A DNA stretch of 58,368 nt from a virus. Each line of letters starts with the position of its first letter. Positions within the stretch are counted from its first letter, which is position 1. Positions 34,470-43,345 of the stretch are shown one piece after another. The notes under the pieces were generated by a model that was not told where the DNA came from, searched no databases, and saw nothing but the letters and a program-made list of their open reading frames with translations. Both the position numbers and the translations under genes were made by a program. The stretch spans positions 1-58,368 of the IMG/VR virus record IMGVR_UViG_3300046171_000264. One strand, given 5' to 3'.

Positions 34470-37400
34470 TAGGAGGCACGACGTAAGTCTTTGCGCACTG
34501 CTTCGTGGAACTCCAGCAGGTCTTTTTGGTTAAGCGCTTTGCCTTGACTGATCTTGGTCTGTAGTGCCTTTCTGCGGTTTGTCATAGCTGTGAAAAGAGG
34601 AGCATTAGTGTCTTTTGCGGCACTTATCAAGTTATTTATATCAGAGATGCCGTTCTTAGTCACAGGTCCGGCAGTGCCGAAATCAATCAGTTTTATGTCG
34701 TTGCCTTTAGTTAGAACATTTCCCATGTGAAGATCACCATGGGAGTAACCGAGCCTGTGCATCTTTTCTACTTCGCGTAGTGCGCTTTGAACCGCTATGC
34801 CTTGCTGTTTCGGTGTAAGTGACTTAACAGTATTGTAGTTTTTTAGATAATCCATTATTACTACGCCTTTCTTAGGATCAGCGTTGTATATTTTGGGAAC
34901 GCTTATACCCGCAGCATGCAACGCATTCTGCGTATTTACTTCGTTAGCGAACGCTCCTTTGTTTACTTTGCCTTTTGGGGTCTTAATTACATACTTCTCG
35001 TCTTGTGAGATCCAGGTGCGACCGCTAACGCCCTCAGTGAGGTATGTGGCTCCCTGAGGGGGGTTGTTCTTGTCGAACGGCTTCGCGTTATTGCGTATGC
35101 GTTGGGCAGCTGGCGTCCATTTTGGAGCGGTGATCGCCAGGGCAGTGCCACCAATAGCAGCAGCAGCCAGTGCTAAGCGCTTAGTGCGTTTACCTGTTTG
35201 CGGCGCACCCGTGTTTACTTTAGTTGCTGGGCCGACATGGCACTTTTCGCCTTTAGAGATAGCGCCTTTGCCACACTTGAGATCAACACGGGTATCAGCT
35301 GAGTCGCCGCGAATGAGTTTGGCGACATAATCGGCTTGCTCATCTGGGATTTCAGTGAGTTTACCCATGTTTTTAAGTGCCCACATATTCCCACCGCGAA
35401 CACCCTTAAGCTCTTTAAAGCCGAACTTCCTGTAAATAGCATTACGCTTGTTGCCTAAACCATCATCTTTATATGGGTTGTTGAATAAAACTGCATTTTC
35501 AGGCATTTCATTGAGCTGCGCTTTAAACATAGACTTAACTTGCTTTGCAACACCTAATCCCTGTGCTCTGCTAAGCCCTTCTTTCTGATCAAAACTTAGA
35601 TCCGTTTGAAACGCGATACCAAACTTGTCAAAAGAACCCGCTTTACCACTAGGGGTAGATACAAATGTGACAAGTGTGTCATCGACAGCCCCGACACTCA
35701 TGACATGCCCGGTTTGAGGATTTTTAAATGTACTGAAATTATTAGTAGGATCTACTTTTGTCAGCTTAAGACCTTGAGCGTCTGCGGCGACAACAGCCAA
35801 ACCTACTTTGGCTTTACCTAATAGTTTACTGGCCGGTCCTTGGTATTTTTCAGGAAGCTTACTAATCGTGTCCCTAACTTTTTTAGAAGACATCTTCTGT
35901 ATTCCAGTGTTGATATGTTTTGCCGAGGTTTTGTACAAAGGTATATTCTGCCTATTTTTAAACGCCGCCCTTCCGCCTACAACAGCCGCTCCTGTAATAG
36001 CCGCGGCTCCTGCAGCAAGCGCCAGTTTCTTACCGCGGCTGCTGGACTTAGAGGATTTACTTTTAGAAGCAGAGTTTCCGCTTGCTGTTTTTCTGCACTC
36101 ATGCGCCTTCGGAATGTGCGAGGCCCCACAGGGCTTTCCCCGCAAGTCCGCCCTTACAGCTAAGTACGCATCAATGCGCGCTTGTTGGAGCTCATCTTTC
36201 CGCATGCGCTTCAAAGCGGCCTCGGCAGCTTCGCGGGTGGCGTACCGAGGTGTCCCATCCTTGTTCTTCTGTCGCATCAAATCAGCAATACGCTGAGCAT
36301 TAGAGCGCCGACGAGCGGGGCGGTCTGGCTTCTCTGGTGAAGGTGTGCTTGACCGGACTCGGGTTTGAGAGCTTCGCAGAGTGGTCAAACGTTCAAAGCC
36401 ATTGCTCCGCAAATAGTCAGCCGCAGGAGCTGTAGTGCTGAAGCTGCGCCCTGAGAGCTCGGATGCTGCGAGCCGGATCTCTCGATCTGTGGCTGTGAAC
36501 GTAGGGCTACCAATGACCTTGCTGGAGTAGTACTCCTTAGCTACCAAATCACTAAGGCCCTGCCCCATCTTGGTTCCGACTGCTTCAGGCTTGTTCAAGC
36601 TCTTGGCTAAATAGCGCGATTGCCCGATACGTGCGCTAGTCAACAGCTCGCTGTAACCAGCTTTGCGTGACTCAGCTGAAAGCGCGGCACCCGCAGGTTG
36701 ACGAACTTCATCAGCGATTCTTCCGAAATATCGGTCAAAACCATCACGAGTATCTCTGTAAAACGTGTCTGCAAGCTGCTTACGGCTGACTGCAGTCGAT
36801 CGACCTCTGGGGGCATCTCCGATAATCCTGTCGAGGTTGCTGACTGCACGCGCTCGGGCCTCATCGGAGAAATTAGCTGTGCCAGGTCCTACAACCCGAT
36901 TTAAAAACGCATTGCGAGAATCAGCATCTTTAAGATTTACACCTTCTTGTCGCGCTAACGCTTGTAAGTTAAACGCTTCACGGTTTAGTGCAGTAGCAAC
37001 AGAGCGCCGTACAGCTGTAGCATCATCACCTTTTTTAAGTTTAAAGCCAAACTGACGAGATAAATACTGATTTGTAGCTGGCTCGGAAAAAGTACTTCCA
37101 TCACCTGCGCCCCCCGCGTTAGTACGAGTAGCTCCCCAAAAAGTTTCTAGGTTTTTCTGCCTCCACGTAGAAGCATTCATATTCAACTCTTTAGCTTCAA
37201 TATCTAACGCTTTTATCTTATTCTCTAGTACTTTTGCATTTCCATACTCTGTTGCGCGACGTTCTAGCTGAGTAGGCGTACTAAGTAAGGCACCTCGCAT
37301 AGCCTCAGGGCCTCTAGCCGATTCTCCTGCTGCTCTAGCTACTACCTCACCGGCAGCAGAACTACCAGCAGCACGTCGCTCTGCCCTCGCTCTACGAATT

Positions 37401-37954
37401 ACAGGAGTTGCATCCAGTACACGATTAATCCCAGCCGCTACCGCGTCATCGATCTGTCGACCCACTCCATCTCGGTAGAAGGATGCTCGCTTCAGTTGAT
37501 TGTGACTGAATAAACCAAAGCCAACAACTGCAAGACCAGCAGCGATTCCTCCAGCACGACGCTCAAGATCAGCCTGCAGTTTCTTCTTGCGTTGGATGTC
37601 ACCAGGAGTGGCTTTCACAACCCCGCGAACGATGGCACGCTTGCCACCTTCGATCTCAGAAAAGCTCCCTTTACGCACACCTTTAGATATACGCTTAACC
37701 CCACGCTCAATGTTGGCCAACCCACTAATTGGATCTGTACGAACTGCCCTGAGATGTGAATCCGGGCCTTTACCTTTTAACCGGCAATCCCAGTTTGGAG
37801 GAATGCACCGGCCACCACACTTCACATTGGGCGGTGTGCACGTCACCTGACGTCTAGTCTTGCCAGAGCGGCTCCGCGCAGCATCCATCCGGGCCTTGGT
37901 TTCCAGGTACGCCGCGGTGCGAAAACCTTGAGGTGTGATGTTGGGTTGTGTCAT
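34469..37954 (-). CDS. 1161-aa multidomain protein with C-terminal kinase-like domain
   Basis: A large, probably virion-carried protein. In order: a cysteine motif near residues 40-60 (CTPPNVKCGGRCIPPNWDC); a hydrophobic segment; and a long helical region to about 600. Then come the module GKPCGASHIPKAHECRK with a TM-like stretch (LALAAGAAAITGAAVVGG), and an acetyltransferase-like segment (GLGVAKQVKSMFKAQL, then RNAIYRKFGFKEL). Next are the module DLKCGKGAISKGEKC with another TM-like stretch, and a protein-kinase-like domain from about 974. The kinase shows YVIKTPKG (K991), a Glu at 1005, HGDLHMGNVL (D1074, N1079) and LIDFG (D1091). All catalytic positions are present. The resemblance is to small RIO/Bud32/APH-like kinases. 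Substrate is unknown. Confidence 0.75.
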   Translation of the reverse strand: MTQPNITPQGFRTAAYLETKARMDAARSRSGKTRRQVTCTPPNVKCGGRCIPPNWDCRLKGKGPDSHLRAVRTDPISGLANIERGVKRISKGVRKGSFSEIEGGKRAIVRGVVKATPGDIQRKKKLQADLERRAGGIAAGLAVVGFGLFSHNQLKRASFYRDGVGRQIDDAVAAGINRVLDATPVIRRARAERRAAGSSAAGEVVARAAGESARGPEAMRGALLSTPTQLERRATEYGNAKVLENKIKALDIEAKELNMNASTWRQKNLETFWGATRTNAGGAGDGSTFSEPATNQYLSRQFGFKLKKGDDATAVRRSVATALNREAFNLQALARQEGVNLKDADSRNAFLNRVVGPGTANFSDEARARAVSNLDRIIGDAPRGRSTAVSRKQLADTFYRDTRDGFDRYFGRIADEVRQPAGAALSAESRKAGYSELLTSARIGQSRYLAKSLNKPEAVGTKMGQGLSDLVAKEYYSSKVIGSPTFTATDREIRLAASELSGRSFSTTAPAADYLRSNGFERLTTLRSSQTRVRSSTPSPEKPDRPARRRSNAQRIADLMRQKNKDGTPRYATREAAEAALKRMRKDELQQARIDAYLAVRADLRGKPCGASHIPKAHECRKTASGNSASKSKSSKSSSRGKKLALAAGAAAITGAAVVGGRAAFKNRQNIPLYKTSAKHINTGIQKMSSKKVRDTISKLPEKYQGPASKLLGKAKVGLAVVAADAQGLKLTKVDPTNNFSTFKNPQTGHVMSVGAVDDTLVTFVSTPSGKAGSFDKFGIAFQTDLSFDQKEGLSRAQGLGVAKQVKSMFKAQLNEMPENAVLFNNPYKDDGLGNKRNAIYRKFGFKELKGVRGGNMWALKNMGKLTEIPDEQADYVAKLIRGDSADTRVDLKCGKGAISKGEKCHVGPATKVNTGAPQTGKRTKRLALAAAAIGGTALAITAPKWTPAAQRIRNNAKPFDKNNPPQGATYLTEGVSGRTWISQDEKYVIKTPKGKVNKGAFANEVNTQNALHAAGISVPKIYNADPKKGVVIMDYLKNYNTVKSLTPKQQGIAVQSALREVEKMHRLGYSHGDLHMGNVLTKGNDIKLIDFGTAGPVTKNGISDINNLISAAKDTNAPLFTAMTNRRKALQTKISQGKALNQKDLLEFHEAVRKDLRRAS

Positions 37955-37957
37955 CGA

Positions 37958-39805
37958 TCAGTACCCTTCGTTGTAGGCCCGGAAAGCATCGGCCTCGTTA
38001 TCGGGCACCGGTGAAAGCCCTACTACATTCTGCCCGGGAAACAGTTTCTGCACCGCAGCCCTTGCAGCGCGGAGTGCGTTGAATCCTGTGGTGTAAGGGC
38101 CGTCCGTAATAGCACTATCAAGGCTGAAGCGCGCTCGGTAAAGCTTCCGTGCTCGAGTGCGGTGGGGTCCAATGATCAGGATCGGAGCTGCAGAGCCACT
38201 ATCGATGCGCTGCCCGTCAGGGCCGACAAGCGGGCCAGCGACGACATCATCAACACGATGGGTGATACGAATGCGGAGTCCTTCAGCGGAATCGAAGTGC
38301 GTGTCCCCGCGGTTGGGCGGCAAGATGCCTTGCTCCCCGCGGTTGGGCGGCAAGATGCCTTGCTCCCCGTCCTCGGAAGCTGTCGGCCGCTCAGCTGCGG
38401 CTTCAGCTGGCTGCACCGCTTGCTTCTGCGCTTGGTAGCCGGCCATCTGCGATTGGAATTGAGCGTCCGCGGAGATAGCGAGCCGCTCGGTGATCACTTC
38501 ATTGAGTTTTGTATCGATGCTGTAATCTGTGCCGCTGAAGCGGGACTCACGGACCTCTAGAGCGTTGAGCACCCCATATTGCAGGTACTGAATGTCGGAA
38601 GCTGCCGTGAGCTGTCTCAGCTCGGCCTTCTCCTTGTCGGTCTGCGTAAAGACCGAGGGAAACTGGACCGACCAGGACTCGGGGACACGGCCTCGGGTTG
38701 GTCCTTCGCTCGAGGCCAGGATGTAATTGAAGACTTCTGTGATAGGCGTGCGGCAGTAAACCTCTTGCCACTGCTCCACCAATGAGGCCCACATGCGCTC
38801 CTCGAAGCGGCCTTCCTTACCCAAGCCACCAGGGCTGTCGCCCATCAGGATGGAAGCCGGCCAACCCGTGGAAGCCTGCAGATCCTTCACGAAGGGGTCC
38901 GTAGCCGTAGCGATATTGCTCAGTGCTCGGTTGAGGAAGCTCAGTTCCTCTTCGGTGTCGACCACCATGCCGCCATAGAGGCTACGGCTGAGGCTGTTGG
39001 CCTCCAGCCGTTTGCGCAGGTCGCTTTCGTGGCCAGCGGCGATACGGTTGAAAAGCCCGGGGATCTTGTGTACGAACAGGTCGGCATCCGACGCCATAGC
39101 TTCGAGGCCTGATATTGCGGTCTCATAGCGTTTGAATGATTCCCAGATCAGCTGCAGCACAGACTGTCCCCACCCTGTGTTGCGGGAGCGCATGTTCCAT
39201 GGCAGGTACAGACCGTCGAAGCGGGCTACGCGAGAGCTGTGCACGCGAATATTGACGTAGCCGCTGGTCTGCTCTGGCGTGATGCGCTGACTGGTGGTGA
39301 TCCGGTAGTGCGAAGGACGGGAGTAGTCCGTAATGGAGAAGTCTTCGGGGATCAGTTCGTGCCGCGAAAGCGGGATATACCCGCGCACTCCGCGGATGCG
39401 CTTGTTTTCGACCGGGTCCTCAGGCTGCCCACCGTCATCGACGAGCAGGACCAGGCCGGCGCCTCCATAAAGGCGTTGCAGCTTAACAACCTCAGAAAGT
39501 GCGAAGTGAAACTGTGTTGTCTGGAGATATTGATTAAACGAGGCGCGCAAGTCAGCACTATCGGCCGCTGCGTCCCCACCTAAAGAGATGGTAGGTACAT
39601 GACGCAGGATCTCGTCACTGATGGCATCAACGTAGCGACGTGGGATGCCACTGGTGTATAGAGATTCGAGTTCAGCTTCAGTAAGAAGCGTGTTAAAGCG
39701 TACGTTTGTGCTAACTGTTTTGTCTTTCTTAGCTACGCCTAAACCTGTAAGTGCATTAATTAACGCACCATCATTCCGGTAGTCTTCTGATGTTGAATTG
39801 GCCAT
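37958..39805 (-). CDS. Portal protein (DUF1073 type) with C-terminal extension, 615 aa
   Basis: The dodecameric portal core spans about residues 30-460: SGIPRRYVDAISDEILRHVP, RLYGGAGLVLLVDDGG, STGWPASILMGDSPGGLG and RTPITEVFNYILASSEGPTR are typical of DUF1073 portals. After residue 470 comes a Glu/Ala linker, two perfect copies of GEQGILPPNR, then a basic C-terminal domain (GPHRTRARKLYRARFSLDSA). That last domain is not part of the core. It follows terminase and precedes the minor head genes, as expected. Confidence 0.9.
   Translation of the reverse strand: MANSTSEDYRNDGALINALTGLGVAKKDKTVSTNVRFNTLLTEAELESLYTSGIPRRYVDAISDEILRHVPTISLGGDAAADSADLRASFNQYLQTTQFHFALSEVVKLQRLYGGAGLVLLVDDGGQPEDPVENKRIRGVRGYIPLSRHELIPEDFSITDYSRPSHYRITTSQRITPEQTSGYVNIRVHSSRVARFDGLYLPWNMRSRNTGWGQSVLQLIWESFKRYETAISGLEAMASDADLFVHKIPGLFNRIAAGHESDLRKRLEANSLSRSLYGGMVVDTEEELSFLNRALSNIATATDPFVKDLQASTGWPASILMGDSPGGLGKEGRFEERMWASLVEQWQEVYCRTPITEVFNYILASSEGPTRGRVPESWSVQFPSVFTQTDKEKAELRQLTAASDIQYLQYGVLNALEVRESRFSGTDYSIDTKLNEVITERLAISADAQFQSQMAGYQAQKQAVQPAEAAAERPTASEDGEQGILPPNRGEQGILPPNRGDTHFDSAEGLRIRITHRVDDVVAGPLVGPDGQRIDSGSAAPILIIGPHRTRARKLYRARFSLDSAITDGPYTTGFNALRAARAAVQKLFPGQNVVGLSPVPDNEADAFRAYNEGY
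38305..38364. repeat. Perfect 30-bp tandem duplication inside the portal gene
   Basis: Two identical 30-base units, 38305-38334 and 38335-38364, encode a doubled ten-residue linker (GEQGILPPNR). A third partial unit (five bases) follows. Exact identity points to a recent duplication or slippage. Confidence 0.95.
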
Positions 39806-39848
39806 GGAATGAAGGGCTCAAGGGAGCTGTGTTGATCCTAGCGCTACT

Positions 39849-39942
39849 GTTACCAGATACAGATTGCTCCGGTAACTGACTTGAGTATCTGGTAACACGC
39901 AGCTGGATCTGGTAATGCATATTGGTATCTGGTAACTGACTT
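39849..39942. promoter_or_regulatory. 20-bp-phased GGTAAC repeat array between portal and HNH genes
   Basis: GGTAA(C/T) starts at 39871, 39891, 39911 and 39931, exactly 20 bases apart. Three copies extend to (G/A)TCTGGTAA, with GTATCTGGTAAC at 39885 and 39925. A full inverted copy, GTTACCAGATAC, lies at 39849-39860. Copies one and four share GGTAACTGACTT. Phasing near two helical turns suggests cooperative protein binding on one face, as in operators, initiator iterons or a packaging site. It occupies the divergent gap of 191 bases that holds no gene. Confidence 0.75.
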
Positions 39943-39996
39943 CTAGGCGTGCACTACGGTTCAGACAGTTAAACTGATTAAGCCACCCAAAAAGGA

Positions 39997-40326
39997 ATGG
40001 TTGACCATCAAATCGATGGGTCGAGTCTCCTAACCAAGCGGCAAGCCAAGCAGCAATTTCGCGAAGGGATCCTCAATAGCTGGGGGTCCCTTTGTGCTTA
40101 TTGCGGTCGCCCAGGAGACACGCTGGACCATGTGCGCCCTCGGAGTCGAGGCGGGCCTACCGACAGGCACAACCTTGTGTGCTGCTGCATCTGCTGCAAC
40201 CAAGCAAAAGGAAGCGAAGGCGACTGGCGCCATTGGTTCAGACAACAGAAATGGTGGTCTCCATACAGAGAGCACGCAATCCAGGTTTGGTTAAATACAG
40301 AGACTCAAGACTGGGCTACGGTCTAA
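39997..40326 (+). CDS. HNH endonuclease, 109 aa
   Basis: The zinc-HNH core is complete: CAYCGRPG, then LDHVRPRSRGGPTDRHNLV with the catalytic His, and CCICCNQAKGS with the second Cys pair. HNH proteins beside terminase often assist DNA packaging cuts; homing activity is the alternative. It lies on the plus strand, convergent with the large terminase gene (four-base overlap) and downstream of the phased repeat array. AAGGA precedes the ATG. Confidence 0.88.
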   Translation: MVDHQIDGSSLLTKRQAKQQFREGILNSWGSLCAYCGRPGDTLDHVRPRSRGGPTDRHNLVCCCICCNQAKGSEGDWRHWFRQQKWWSPYREHAIQVWLNTETQDWATV

Positions 40327-41726
40327 ATGTTGTCGAAGAAACCTGCTGTAGCTGGAGTGTCTGGAATTAAAGAGCAAGCAAACGCCAGCGCCATCACAGT
40401 GTCGTCGTGCGCTCCACTAGCAGCCTGCCGAGCACCGTTCTCCTGCTGTTGAAACGCTCGTAGCTCGTCTGCAATAATGCCCGAGGGAAAGATCAACTCA
40501 TCGCGCTCGAGGATATAAAGAATGCGATCTGTGGCTACGGTTTTGGACGCCCTGCTCGTATTGAAAGTCTCAATGGCGTAATTAGGTAATATGTGCTGCA
40601 ATGCTTCAGCTATAACAGCACCCATCGCTTGTTTCTCGACAATTACACGTTGAGGCATATAATCCTTTATTAGCTCACTTACATGCTTCAAGCTGTAATC
40701 AGTGCTCTTGCCATTCTCTCGGTACATACCAACGATCTCGTAGGGCGTGGACGTTATGTCCATCACCATTGCTACGAAATAGTCGTTCCCTCCGGCATTG
40801 GGATCAATTCCTATGACATAACTACGGTTAATCGACCCACACTCGCGCCAGTGACCCCTCGCGGCTTTATTAATCAGCTCATTGGGGTAGATCTGGGTAT
40901 CAGTGGCCCCAAACTGAAGCTCGTACTCGGAGTTCCATGCCGCCGTGGTCATGCGGCGAGACTCACGAGTCTTACGCGCCCAGCTGGGGTCAGCCCCGTA
41001 GATCGGGTGCTGCGAGTAGTGAATGGTGACCTTGTTCCAGTTACCTTCGTCGGTGTGCCAGAGCTGGCCAAACCAGTCCTGTTCGGTGTCGGGCGTGGAG
41101 ACCACGATCACCTTGGCGGCGTCACCCACCATGGAGAGTGTGGGCATGGCGCCGCGGTAGATCTCTGCAGCGCCCTCAAGAAAGGCGGCCTCATCCATAA
41201 ACAGGACGGAGCAGCTCGGGATGCCCCGGGCAGCGCGGGGTGAGGCCGGCAGGAAATACAGCGTACCCCGGCCTTCAAACGCTAACTGTGTAGTGCTATC
41301 AGTGAGGTAGCGAATGGTCTCGCCCCGCAGGCTGTTCGCCATTGCACGCACACGTCGACCGAGCTCGGAGGCGTCCGTCTGCGTCTTGCTGAAGACAACC
41401 GCGGCGAAGCCTCGTTCTGTCAGCGCGCGGTCGAGCAGGTAATTGCAGACAGTTTCGGAAACACCGGTCTGGCGTGACTTGTTGACGAGTGTATTGGGGT
41501 TTGCGTTGATGGACCGGACCAGATCTTCCTGGTACACGTACGGGTCAAAAGGTGCCACCGTCCCGCTGGTGCGAATCCAGGTGCGGCGCGCGAAATCAGG
41601 CCAGTTTGCGACTGTGGGCAACGTGGAGGCTACACCAGACTCGTAATTGGCAGCCCGCGCTTTACGTCGCTCCAGCTCTGTCTGCAGTCGTTCTACACGC
41701 TTGCGGAGGGCAGAAACAGAAGCCAT
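40323..41726 (-). CDS. terL: Terminase large subunit, 467 aa
   Basis: This is the packaging motor ATPase and nuclease. Walker A-like NKSRQTGVSETVCNYLL near residue 80, Walker B VLFMDEAAF near 175 and coupling motif VIVVSTPD lie in the N-terminal half. The RNase H-like nuclease has GIDPNAGGNDY, VIVEKQAMG and AHDDTVMALA. Its ATG shares a base with the small subunit stop. Length and motif spacing are normal. The packaging mechanism (cos or headful) cannot be read from the sequence. Confidence 0.95.
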   Translation of the reverse strand: MASVSALRKRVERLQTELERRKARAANYESGVASTLPTVANWPDFARRTWIRTSGTVAPFDPYVYQEDLVRSINANPNTLVNKSRQTGVSETVCNYLLDRALTERGFAAVVFSKTQTDASELGRRVRAMANSLRGETIRYLTDSTTQLAFEGRGTLYFLPASPRAARGIPSCSVLFMDEAAFLEGAAEIYRGAMPTLSMVGDAAKVIVVSTPDTEQDWFGQLWHTDEGNWNKVTIHYSQHPIYGADPSWARKTRESRRMTTAAWNSEYELQFGATDTQIYPNELINKAARGHWRECGSINRSYVIGIDPNAGGNDYFVAMVMDITSTPYEIVGMYRENGKSTDYSLKHVSELIKDYMPQRVIVEKQAMGAVIAEALQHILPNYAIETFNTSRASKTVATDRILYILERDELIFPSGIIADELRAFQQQENGARQAASGAHDDTVMALAFACSLIPDTPATAGFFDNI

Positions 41727-42178
41727 CAGATGTCAATGGCGTCGTCAGTCTCGGAAACGAGCTCAAGTCCGTCGGAGTCGTTGTACGCCGTGAGGCGAAG
41801 TAGCTGGCGCTCCAGATCCTGGATCTGACGCTCGAGGATCCGACGTTCCTGATAAGCCTGTGCTCCACTCATCAGGGTCCGAGCCGCCGCGATGCGATCA
41901 GCTGCCCGGGCGTTTTCGTCGTTAATGATGGCGTCCAGCATGTTGATGGCGTCAGGGATCGTGCTGATGTTCATGCCACCGGTCTCGGAAAGCATGTCTT
42001 GTTGGATGCGCGAGATGGCCTGCTGGACTGGGGCTCGCTGACGCCAGGTGTAGATCGATTTCTCGCTGACACCGATCTTGCGAGCTGTCTCGCGGATGGT
42101 GGTGCCCCGAGCAAGGTAGTTGGCGGCGATGCGCTGCCGTTCATTCAGTCCGTCGGGGCCATAGACACGATCTACCAC
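41726..42178 (-). CDS. terS: Terminase small subunit, 150 aa
   Basis: The N-terminal helix-turn-helix (LNERQRIAANYLARGTTIRE, then TARKIGVSEKSIYTWRQR) binds the packaging site. The C-terminal half forms coiled coil (RRILERQIQDLERQLLRL) for oligomerisation. It is directly upstream of and coupled to terL. Confidence 0.88.
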   Translation of the reverse strand: MVDRVYGPDGLNERQRIAANYLARGTTIRETARKIGVSEKSIYTWRQRAPVQQAISRIQQDMLSETGGMNISTIPDAINMLDAIINDENARAADRIAAARTLMSGAQAYQERRILERQIQDLERQLLRLTAYNDSDGLELVSETDDAIDI

Positions 42179-42232
42179 GAAGCTTCTATTGTGTTCAGAC
42201 AGGTTCAGACTAACAGGTAAGAGTACGGCTTA

Positions 42233-42421
42233 TTATGAAGTAGGCAACATCTGATCCAGGTAGATCGCTGCTTGATGCAGGTTGGTGGAATAGCGGCACA
42301 TACCGACAGCGCAGCTTAGGTAACAAGTACTGCCGTCCTCGGTGGTAAAGACTTCGATGGTGCCTCGGCCTTTTATGAGGCACCGGTGGGGTTTATTTAC
42401 TGCTAGAGGACGCGGCTGCAT
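42233..42421 (-). CDS. Small protein with Cys motif, 62 aa
   Basis: The 62 residues contain CLIKGRGTIEVFTTEDGSTC and then YLSCAVGMCRYSTNLHQAAI. The four Cys could bind a metal, though spacing is irregular. It is located between terS and thyX-linked genes with overlap to the upstream gene (42393). No family is recognised. Confidence 0.6.
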   Translation of the reverse strand: MQPRPLAVNKPHRCLIKGRGTIEVFTTEDGSTCYLSCAVGMCRYSTNLHQAAIYLDQMLPTS

Positions 42422-42611
42422 GCTCTGCCTGGTCGATGGCGACTAAATACCGGATGCGTTCTTGATAGAGCCCGGTGTAAAGGCCGTTGGTACGCCCGCT
42501 GTTGATGTAAAGGCGGTGGATGTAGTCAGCGCGGGCTTGCTGCTCATGTGGATTTAGTGCTGGATGCATGCTGAAAGGTACTCCGTGGTCATGGCGTGAT
42601 TCTTTTGTCAT
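42393..42611 (-). CDS. Small helical protein downstream of thyX, 72 aa
   Basis: ATG 42611 overlaps the thyX stop (ATGA), which decides this start over the longer frame from 42704. The sequence HEQQARADYIHRLYINSGRT, then GLYTGLYQERIRYLVAIDQA, is a helical hairpin. Function is unknown. Translational coupling to thyX suggests stoichiometric expression. Confidence 0.65.
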   Translation of the reverse strand: MTKESRHDHGVPFSMHPALNPHEQQARADYIHRLYINSGRTNGLYTGLYQERIRYLVAIDQAEHAAASSSSK

Positions 42612-43345
42612 GGCGCTAAACGAGCTTTGCCCCAGCGATTTTTTGTGTACCAGTCGTGAACTGGCGCGATCCACTCTGCGAAATGCGGCATCATCAACTG
42701 GCACATCTGATGAATTTCTATCTGCGCATCCGCCTTGCCCCGCAGGTCGAGGAAGTGCATAAGGCTGCGCAGGTTGAACGTTACGACAAAATGCTGTCGG
42801 TAATCAAACGGCAGCACTCCTCTAGCGTGCTCCTCCGAAATACCAGCATCTAGCGCCTCTTTATAACGCCGAGCAGAGTCCTCGCAGTGCTGCAGATCCT
42901 TGGCCCGTAGCCGCTCGTCGTATGTGTATCGCTTGCCCTGGCGATTGGTGTAATCACCAACAGGTCGCAGGTAGAACGCCTCTTCGACATCAACAATGCC
43001 CTCAGCCACAGCAGCGATTCGCTGGCCGGTGTAGCGCATGGACTGAACGTCCCAGCTGGTGCCCACCCTGTGAGTCCGAGCTTGTTGGATTACCGAGTGA
43101 GGGAAATAGCCAACAGCAAATGTGATACTGGCGTGTTCCAGTGGGCCGTAATGGCCGCGACCTCCCAAAAGCAGGTGCTTTACGATTCGATCACCAGCTT
43201 CTGACTCGATCCGTAGTTGGTCAAAACACCGTTCAAGAAAAATCCAAGACTCTGAATAGTCCTGGTGCATGGCCTGCCAGCAAAGCGTGGCTGGCTCCCT
43301 GGTCTGGCTTAAAACGCCAACCTGAAAGCGCGGGTCAATTTGCAT
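42608..43345 (-). CDS. thyX: Flavin-dependent thymidylate synthase, 245 aa
   Basis: The enzyme converts dUMP to dTMP using FAD and methylene-folate. The ThyX motif is present as RTHRVGTSWDVQSMRYTGQ (R-H-R...S...S-R-Y pattern), followed by a C-terminal segment NLRSLMHFLDLRGKADAQIE that positions the substrate. Relatives are common in cyanobacteria and cyanophages. It works with the dCTP deaminase and dNMP kinase also encoded here. Confidence 0.94.
   Translation of the reverse strand: MQIDPRFQVGVLSQTREPATLCWQAMHQDYSESWIFLERCFDQLRIESEAGDRIVKHLLLGGRGHYGPLEHASITFAVGYFPHSVIQQARTHRVGTSWDVQSMRYTGQRIAAVAEGIVDVEEAFYLRPVGDYTNRQGKRYTYDERLRAKDLQHCEDSARRYKEALDAGISEEHARGVLPFDYRQHFVVTFNLRSLMHFLDLRGKADAQIEIHQMCQLMMPHFAEWIAPVHDWYTKNRWGKARLAP

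Noticed and set aside
37958-39805. Portal as an anti-CBASS nuclease
   Set aside because: Some databases name DUF1073 portals after Acb1 because of fused domains. I see portal motifs but no Acb1 catalytic pattern here.
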